In this document: positions 57,307 to 64,000 of the stretch, piece after piece
Layout of the letters: the number at the start of each line of letters is the position of its first letter
Numbering within the stretch: the stretch's first letter is position 1
From: Gonapodya prolifera JEL478
Taxonomy: Eukaryota > Monoblepharomycota > Monoblepharidomycetes > Monoblepharidales > Gonapodyaceae
Reading direction: 5' to 3'
Assembly: GCA_001574975.1 (NCBI GenBank)
Contig: KQ965835.1
Coordinates: forward strand, 1-64,000
DNA: 64,000 bases
The notes under the pieces: model-generated
The model's database searches: none
The model's input: the letters and a program-made list of their open reading frames with translations, nothing else
Told to the model about the DNA's origin: nothing
Translations under genes and position numbers: made by a program

Positions 57307-59896
57307 GCGTAGTGTGGTGGGATGGGGATGGAAGTGAGAAAGAAGAATAAAAAGATGTGACCAGCACAGCTGTTCCCTTGCACCGTCCGCACGACCTCAT
57401 GCCACGTGCGTGAGAGCATGTCGGCGGCAAAAAGCCTTTCTGTGCTGTGGTGATGGCTGGAATTTACCCGGACTCAAACTCCCAGGAGCAAACTCACCAA
57501 CATCAACGCAGACTCTCACCGCACACGCTTCACTGTGTCTCTCCTTGCCACAATTGTCATGGAAACCGTCGCAGTGCTCGTGTTTACTTATGTTTCTTAT
57601 GAAGTCGTGACCTTCTGAAGAGAAAAGAGTCAGCCGATGAAAGGGAGACTTCAAAGCTCAATTGAAACAATAGTTGCTTTGCACTAAGAGATTTTGAGAT
57701 TAGCTTTCAACCTTTGTTTCTAATTGCTTCCTGCTTTGTGTTCGACAAGGGAAGGCAACTGGTGGTTTTGTCAACGAACGATGCCAGGTGCAGTTCGCCT
57801 GTTATCCGTCGCAGAAAAGCGTTTTCTGCCTACTCTCAGCTTAAATAACCATCAAAAGTTTTTTTCGACTGGACCGTCTCTTCTCTTCCTGGGCTCCGAT
57901 TGGTTGACATCTCGCTGAAGCCTGAAGCTTCAGCGGCCAACTTTCATGAAAAGAGGTTTTATTCTCACAAGATCCATGGCTTCAGCGTGTTTTGCAAAGT
58001 ATGGCAAAGAAGAATAGTCACATATTTCTCGAACAGATGCTGCTTTCTATGTGTTACGGTAAACTTCGGGTTAGCTATGAAATTTCAATTACAATGTAAT
58101 TGTCTGTTATAATCACCACGACTCCAGGACACGTGCACTAGAATTCGTGAGAGTGCTTGGAAAGTTATTCCAATTGGTTACGACCTCACCCTTTTGATTC
58201 ACTTCTCTCCGACTTGTATTCTTGCAATGGAAGAGTTCGACTCACACCGCATAAATATTACTCCTTTTGCTGTCTCACTCCCAATTCTGAACAGCCGCGA
58301 TCGTGGGCCTTCTCTCCCTGCTCACCCCAACCGGCAAGAACGAGATGACCGCGGGCGCCATCGCGGACACGTTTGAAAACGAGTAGCGAGTTGCGACCGA
58401 AGCGAGGTACACGTGCATTCGTGGGCGGGATCCCTGGTTGGACACTTACTGAGGGGAAATCGTTGGTGACATCAACAGACAGGTCGGTGGTGACGGAGAC
58501 GGCGTGAAAGCCGAACCTCACACCCGGATGGAGTCGAGACGTGAAGATGGGTGAGGGCTTCGTCCCAACGCGGGGTAACGGAAGCACGAAGCCGTCTCCA
58601 CATCTCCACATCTCCACATCTCCACATCTCTTGGCGTCAGCCCTCGAGACCCTCGGCATTGCTAATCGGCGTCGGGCTTGCAAAGTCGTTTGCCAGTGCC
58701 GAAGCCCGAAATTGGCCAGTACCGACGCCATCCATGACCGACGCCTCCACCGTCTGCCTTGCGCTGACCTTAACGACCTCACCGCCTGACGCCTCGGGTC
58801 ACTTCCTCGGGCGCCTCTCTCCGTAGGCGTCATAGATGCATAGATGGGCAGATGGTTGATCGCACGGGCGATATCGAATAGGAATACTCCCGGCGCCCTC
58901 CACGGTCTCCTCCTCCACAAGCCTAGCGTATATCCATGATTGTCTCCTTGGCACGGCCGCCCTACCTGATCGGGGGGTCATAATGGCAACGAGACTGATC
59001 TGGAGTCCGGGGTAGTCTAGGGAGAGTTGGACCAACGAGGGTACTCGGTCGACCGGGATCGTCGGGTTCCCGCGGGGTGTGCACAGCTTTTCCGCGGGTG
59101 GCAGGTGGCAGAACCTTTCGCAGTGGCATTGGCGGGGGAGCCACAGCGAGTGCGGGGTGGAAAGTGGCCGCCAGGGCTTTTTGCGTTGTTTGGGGAACGG
59201 GGGCTGGGGCGGGGAATAGGAGGCCGAGAGGACTCTCGGTGAAAGAGGTTAGGGTTGGGGCCGCAGGGTTGCACGGGCCGGTGCGAGAAAGGGTCGAGAC
59301 TGGACTGGAGAGCCAAGGAAGGAGAGGAAGAGAAGGACACGCGCGGTATTCGGAATTCGGTAGGAGAAGCAGAGAGCGTGCGAGGTGAGCAGAGGGGATA
59401 AAGAAAGGCAGGGTGTGTCGTGAAAAGGCAGGGCCGTCGGACAGCAGAGGCACAGGCTGCAAGGTGTTCGGGAGAGCTGCCGACACAGGGGACGGTGGCA
59501 GCGCGCACGGAGAGGAAGGAAGCAGCGACGAAAAAGAGAAAGAGAGAGAGAAGGGTGCGTGGTCGCTGGGGTGTGTCGGGGTGTCGGTGAGGTGGGTCCA
59601 GTGGGGAGAGTTTCGGGACCGGAGGCGTGAGGGCGAGTGGAGCCTGGACAGGGGACGGGATGCACGCGTGAGAGCGGAAAGAGTGCAGAGAGTGTACTGG
59701 GAGGAAAGCGGACGAAGGAATGCCAGGCGTGGCAGCGGACGCGACAGTCGACGTGTCATCTCGCGCTGCACGGGACATTTGCCTCCGGTGACTAACCCAC
59801 TCTCTTTCCCCTTTCCCCCCTGCCCTTCCCCTCTCCACCGCTCTCCACCCTCCTTCTCCACCCTCCCCCTTCCGTCCCCCCACCCCACCAGACTCA
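57307..59896. other. Long stretch without a supported gene
   Basis: About 2.6 kb. A short piece at about 58290-58375 reads IVGLLSLLTPTGKNEMTAGA on the plus strand, similar to the LITVIAPTAKAEMIAM part of the gene before it, so a partial copy may lie here. A 10-nt repeat CCACATCTCC occurs at about 58597-58632. Two long minus-strand frames at 58962-59913 are GC-rich and low in complexity, and they overlap each other. I take them as chance, and the region as promoter and 5' leader of the next gene. Confidence 0.4.
58597..58632. repeat. Short tandem repeat, CCACATCT-type
   Basis: About four copies of a 9- to 10-nt TCTCCACA unit in non-coding DNA. Confidence 0.7.
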
Positions 59897-62604
59897 ATGC
59901 CCTCCCCCGTCAAGAACTACTCCGCCCTCCTCAACTCTGCACCACACCACTACACAATGCGCTATTCCTCGCCTTCACCTTCCCCATCCTCTTCTGCTTC
60001 TCTCGCTGCGGGGTCTCCGCCTAAATCCCTTCCTTCGCACGGGGGTTCCACGGGGTCGTTGGACTCTCTCCCACTCAAGAATGGGCATGCTCACCCTCAC
60101 TCCCTCTCCATTATCACCCAAGTATCCGACACTACCCCTACTGCACCCGCCGCACTCGCAACCCCACCACCACCCATGACCCCGCGCTCCACATCCCCCG
60201 TCACAACCTCCTCCTCCACCACCACAACCACCCCGACAACACCACACCGACCATCCCGCCCCCGCTCCGCAGCTGCCCTGCTCGCCGCGCGCTCGTCGTC
60301 TTCGGTGCCTAAGGTATCCTCTCCGTTGCGGCGGTCGTCTACACGCGCCACGTCCGAGCAGGAGGATGGGGATGAACGACCGACCGTGTTGCGGACACGA
60401 AGCGAGAGTGCCGCTTCTACCCAGGTGTCGGCGACGGCGACCGCGGCGCACCGCACGTCAAGCGAGTCCTCCACGTCCAACACCACCACCACCACATCAT
60501 CCGAAGACGCTCTAGACGAAGGTGTCCTCGTGGTCGCGCGTTCCAAGGCGCGACGACCCGAAGCAGAGGAGGCTGCCACCGAGGGAGCAGGAGCAGGAGC
60601 AGGAGTGGTGAATGGGGGGTACGGACATAACCCCAACCACTGCACTGCCAATGGGATGAAGGAGATGGAAAAATTGGGGGACGGGGGCAGGCCGCCTACG
60701 GAGGTGAGTCTAGAGGGCGAGGGGTAGAAGGGGGCGGGAGGGCGGGGTGGGATGGTTGGGGATAAGGAGAGAAGCATGGAGGGGGACGTGGACGTGGACG
60801 ACTGCACGGACCGACTCGAAGTCGCCCTTTCGACCTCTTGGCTGATTCCTCCTTCCGCAATCGGATCCCCCGTCTACAATCGAAATTCCGCCTTCATATC
60901 CTCGATCTCTGTCGGTCACCGTTCTAACCACCACCCAACGTCCTACCCACCCTTCCCCAACCCCCCGTTTAGGCATCTCTCCCACCCCCCTCGGCAATCC
61001 CGTCACTCCCACCTTCCCCTACTTCACACACGCCCGGCTCGTCCACGACAACATCTCCCCACCAACCCCAACAACCCCACCCTGCGGCCCCTAACATTGC
61101 CGCTCCTCGCCCGACCCGGCCCGCTCGGTTGGGTCCGCACGCAGCCGCCCCGCCCCCGCCTCCACACGGGGGAGAGCAGCAACAACAACGAACAATCACA
61201 CGATCTCCCGTCTCTACGGACTCTGCCGAACATCTTCCCTCCCTCTCCCTTGGATCCCTCGCTCCCTCCTCCACCGCCGCGGGGCCCACCGCCGCGGGGG
61301 CTGCAGCGCCCATCGACCCAACCCGCCTTGCTGCCGCCCTCACCGCGCTCACCACCGCCGCCGCCACGTCCACACCAGGGTCCGAAGCCGACCCACACAA
61401 TCCCCTGGCTGCGTTCGCGGCCCTGTCGAGACGCGACCCCCGGGTGGCGGCGGCGTTGGTGGAGGAGTTGGGGAGGCAGGTTGCGGCGCAGCAGGCGGCA
61501 GCGGCGGCAGCTGCTCGGTCGGCGCAACATGGGCAAGGAAGGGTCCCAGCGGCAGCAGCAGCAACAACAGGAGCAGCGCGCCCCCGCCGCCCACCGACCC
61601 GCCCCACCCCCACATCCACGCACCTCTCACCTCCCTTCCTCGCCCACCTCGACCGTCTCACCGCCTCGACCGCCGCATGGCACCACCCGCACACCCGCTC
61701 CTTGGCCAGGCTCAAACGGTCCCCCGTGCACAGGTCGGTCCTGTGGAGTCACATGACACCCGACGAAAGGGTGGAAAGCGTCCTGGAGCATCCGGAGAAG
61801 GGCGTGGTTGTGACGCCGGGCGGGAGGAGGAGTAAAGCTGTGGAGGAGATGAGGGGGGTGTTGGGTAGGGATGAGGAGAAGAGGAGGGAGGGTGGTGGGG
61901 AGGGGAAGGGAGGTGGGAAGGAAGGTGGAGATGGGGAAGAGGAGGACGTGGCACAGGCACAGGCGTCCTGGTTGTGGAAGTGGATCGAAGGCGCGACGCG
62001 GCACTCGCGGGCCACGGCGGCGGGCGGGGACGTCAGGGCCGAGCCGAGGACACGGGGCCGGTCGGCGTCGCTTCCCCTACCCCCTCCGAGACGGTCGTCG
62101 CCTTCCCCCGCACCTGCTTCCACACCCGGATCCACACCAGCAGCACCACCCCGCACACTGACACGCGCCCCGACTTCAAGTTCAACAACCCGAGCCCCCA
62201 CACCACGCATCCCTCCCGCTCCTCGCTCCTACGTGAGAGTCCCAGGGACGCCGCTCGTGCTGGGCGGGTCGTTACCGCCCGGATCGTGGCGCACACCGAG
62301 AGACGGTGTGGGACCGGGCGTGGCGAGAGGGCCCGTTCCCGTGTTCCGGGCGGGAAGTGGGTTCGAGCGGTTCCCGAGTGAGAGTACGGTGGGCGTGTGG
62401 TATGGCGTGGGGGGCAAGGCGGGTGGTGTGGTCGGGCCCGTCAGCCAGGAGGTCGCTGGGGCCGGTGCCGGCGCGGCTGCTGGGACCAAGGATGGTGATG
62501 CTGCGGGACCTCAAGTTGCGCAGAAGGAGGCGGCCAAGGATGACGAAAGGGGCAAGGGGTGGGCTGAATGGATGTGGGGACGGCAGGGCGGGGCGGGGCG
62601 GTGA
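59897..62604 (+). CDS. Low-complexity hypothetical protein (812 aa)
   Basis: Two exons (59897-60703 and 60973-62604) join in frame across a 269-nt GT-AG intron to 812 residues. The N-terminal part is Ser/Thr/Pro-rich with runs of Thr (SSSTTTTTPTTPHRPSRPRS). The middle is Pro/Ala-rich with runs of Ala and Gln. A more ordered block lies near SARLKRSPVHRS-like text and LWSHMTPDERVESVLEHPEK. A Glu/Gly/Lys-rich stretch and WLWKWIEGATRHS follow. The end has RVPGTPLVLGGSLPPGSWRT and GWAEWMWGRQGGAGR. I do not recognise a domain. The composition suggests a mostly disordered regulatory or scaffold protein. The long uninterrupted frame and clean junction support it, but GC-rich bias can also leave long frames open. 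Confidence 0.6.
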
Positions 62605-63199
62605 ATGTGAGCGCGTGCGTGGCGCTTGTGAGGGTGTGCTGTTTCAGAACAGACGGGGCTGCGTCGAGGACGGACGGGGTATTTCTTTCCGATCAGTTTC
62701 AAGGAGTTGCGCTACAATTGGGCAATGACGTCCCGAATACTTACATGGACGGCGCGGCCCTGCACGGTTTGAATTGAGTTGGAGGTGTTACTAGACGTGG
62801 TACGGTTTTTTTTTGTCTTGAATGTTGTTACACGTGTGTTTGAATGTGTCAACGTGTTCTGAGTGATGTAAAGAATGAAATCTATGATTGTCGACGACTT
62901 TTACCATTCCGGAGTCTGTAATTGGCTAGGGTACTGGTTGGAACGTGTAGAGCGAGGATGAAGTCACGTATGTACTACCTGCGACAAACCGTCCGAGGAA
63001 AATCGAAAAGATTCCGTGTATGCTACGGCACTATTTATCATGTTACCTGACTTGAAGAACAAATCGGAGTTATTCTATCGGACGCTCAAACCTCATTCGT
63101 AAGTTTCGCAGGTCGATGTCACGCAATTTCTTCAGTATTCGAGCACTATTCCCACCTAAAAAGGTGTTGTCTCGCCTTTCCTCCTCCGATGATCAGTTA
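62605..63199. other. Intergenic
   Basis: No supported gene. The left part is the likely 3' region of the low-complexity protein gene. Confidence 0.4.
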
Positions 63200-63651
63200 T
63201 CAACTATCAATCGGATTCCGATCAGCCTCGTGAACAGGATTTGTATCGCTTGGATGACGAGGTAACATCTATTAGTTCGCATTTGCTGAGCTCTAAGTTT
63301 TCGTCACCCGATTCTTCTTGAATAGGCGGTTAACGCATACCTGACACTAACTGTTGAAAGATCTTCCTCGACGAGGGGAAGCGCCAAGGTAGCTATGTTC
63401 AGCACTTTCTTTCTCCCCAAATACATGAAGGAGGGCTTTGACGCTATCAAAAAGTGGACTGCGAAGGTGCATGAACAAGTTATAATACATCGATTGCAGT
63501 AACCTGATTTGGAATCAACCGTGGATAAGGTTGATGTCTTCGGCAGCGACATGGTGTTTGTCCCACTGTATTTGGAAGCTGTGAAGCATTGGTCAAAGAT
63601 TGTTGTTTTTCCGAAAACGAACGAGGTTGTGCGATACGATTCACTCTTTTG
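63200..63651 (+). pseudogene. Ulp1-like (C48) protease relic
   Basis: Plus-strand pieces look like the first half of a Ulp1/SENP-type SUMO protease. QPREQDLYRLDDE is joined across a short intron to AVNAYLTLTVERS, which matches the family's WLNDEVINFYL block. Then come FSTFFLPKYMKEGFDAIKKW, and DVFGSDMVFVPLYLEAVKHW with the catalytic His of the HW pair. In the frame after KKWTAK an intron would leave an immediate TAA, and the frame ends at 63651 without the catalytic Asp and Cys parts. So it is truncated and inactive. The weak upstream context leaves its original start unknown. Confidence 0.5.
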
Positions 63652-63932
63652 ATGAGGTCAGCTTTGACCACATGAAGGTGAGCCAAGGTCTGTGATTCAG
63701 ATAATGCCTGCAAGTTCTCATGACTAGTGTATCGCCGTCGGAAAAAAGAGGAGGCTGCGTCGAGAGGGTTACGCGTGGATGAGGTGCCGTCTCGGTCCAT
63801 GTTCTGTTGATGGCCGATGGTGGAGGAGACACCCACGTTTCTAGTAGGCAGCATCGACGTCCGACCAGCAGATTCCAGCGTGCGCTCGTCAGAGTCTGCG
63901 TCTGTCTGCCTGTCGCCGTCCGACTGCGACAT
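63650..63932 (-). CDS. Uncharacterised minus-strand frame at window end
   Basis: An open frame starting at 63932 encodes MSQSDGDRQTDADSDERTLE and later SFFRRRYTSHENLQALSESQ. It is Ser/Thr/Asp-rich and has no known domain. Part of the longer frame overlaps the Ulp1-like relic on the other strand, so only the first ~90 codons might be a real first exon. Weak evidence. Confidence 0.25.
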
Positions 63933-64000
63933 GGGTCCGTGTTCCGTGGAATCGTGGGAATATTCAGTCGGAGGTTTTGCCGGGCCGCAACCGCCTCCGA

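Noticed and set aside
58962-59913. Two long overlapping minus-strand frames (311 and 298 codons)
   Set aside because: Low-complexity Pro/Ser/Arg text in two frames of the same strand, no domain; typical of GC-rich non-coding DNA.
60752-61756. 334-codon plus-strand frame inside the 812-aa protein locus
   Set aside because: It crosses the intron and overlaps exon 2 in another frame; the spliced two-exon model is cleaner.
1-64000. CRISPR arrays, rRNA genes and retroelements
   Set aside because: No regularly spaced repeats of CRISPR type, no rRNA-like blocks, and no reverse transcriptase, integrase or LTR pairs were seen. The organism is a eukaryote.

Overview
The window looks like chromosomal DNA of a fungus, probably an early-diverging lineage. 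Genes are split by many short GT-AG introns, mostly with GTGAGT-type donors. The gene set is eukaryotic and fungal: Rab5-type GTPase, transaldolase, CWF19-like splicing factor, YTH protein, Tudor-SN, type I metacaspases, P450, MYND-finger proteins, F-box protein and a kinase joined to Sel1 repeats. A likely selenoprotein points the same way, because selenocysteine use in fungi is known only from a few early-branching groups. I cannot name the species from sequence alone.

Layout. 0-6.5 kb: Rab5-like gene (+), phytanoyl-CoA-dioxygenase-like gene (-), transaldolase (+), and a membrane-anchored protein of unknown function (-). 6.5-11.4 kb: gene-poor, with a MYND-finger relic and a small secreted cysteine-rich protein. 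11.4-16.8 kb: transposons, namely an almost complete two-gene PIF/Harbinger element with terminal inverted repeats and target duplication, and a decayed hAT. 17.2-23.0 kb: CWF19-like gene (-), an enoyl-CoA hydratase gene with in-frame stops (+), and an epoxide-hydrolase-like gene (+). 23.6-28.1 kb: a broken kinase/Sel1 gene and a YTH-domain gene. 28.1-35 kb: mostly decayed, with a diacylglycerol-lipase-like relic. 35-42.7 kb: DUF218 protein, Tudor-SN and metacaspase 1. 42.9-50.8 kb: MYND relics, an RPB1-tail-like relic, an inverted second metacaspase, and an MsrA gene. 50.2-57.3 kb: tandem ~147-bp repeat, F-box relic, intact P450, P450 relic and an NAD(P)-binding protein. 57.3-64 kb: mostly non-coding, then a low-complexity 812-aa protein and a Ulp1-like relic.

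The most interesting locus is the methionine sulfoxide reductase A gene (47377-48357, +). Its catalytic cysteine codon, in the family motif G-C-F-W, is TGA. The exons fit together in frame on both sides of it. About 60 nt after the true stop lies a stem-loop with every sequence hallmark of a eukaryotic SECIS element: an ATGA/TGAT quartet, a 12-position helix with 10 pairs, and an unpaired AAA 13 nt after ATGA. This is probably a selenocysteine-containing MsrA.

A second pattern is the contrast between intact housekeeping genes and decaying members of expandable families (MYND, F-box, kinase-Sel1, P450, lipase, RPB1 tail). Several of these carry frame breaks, which suggests birth-and-death turnover between stable core genes.
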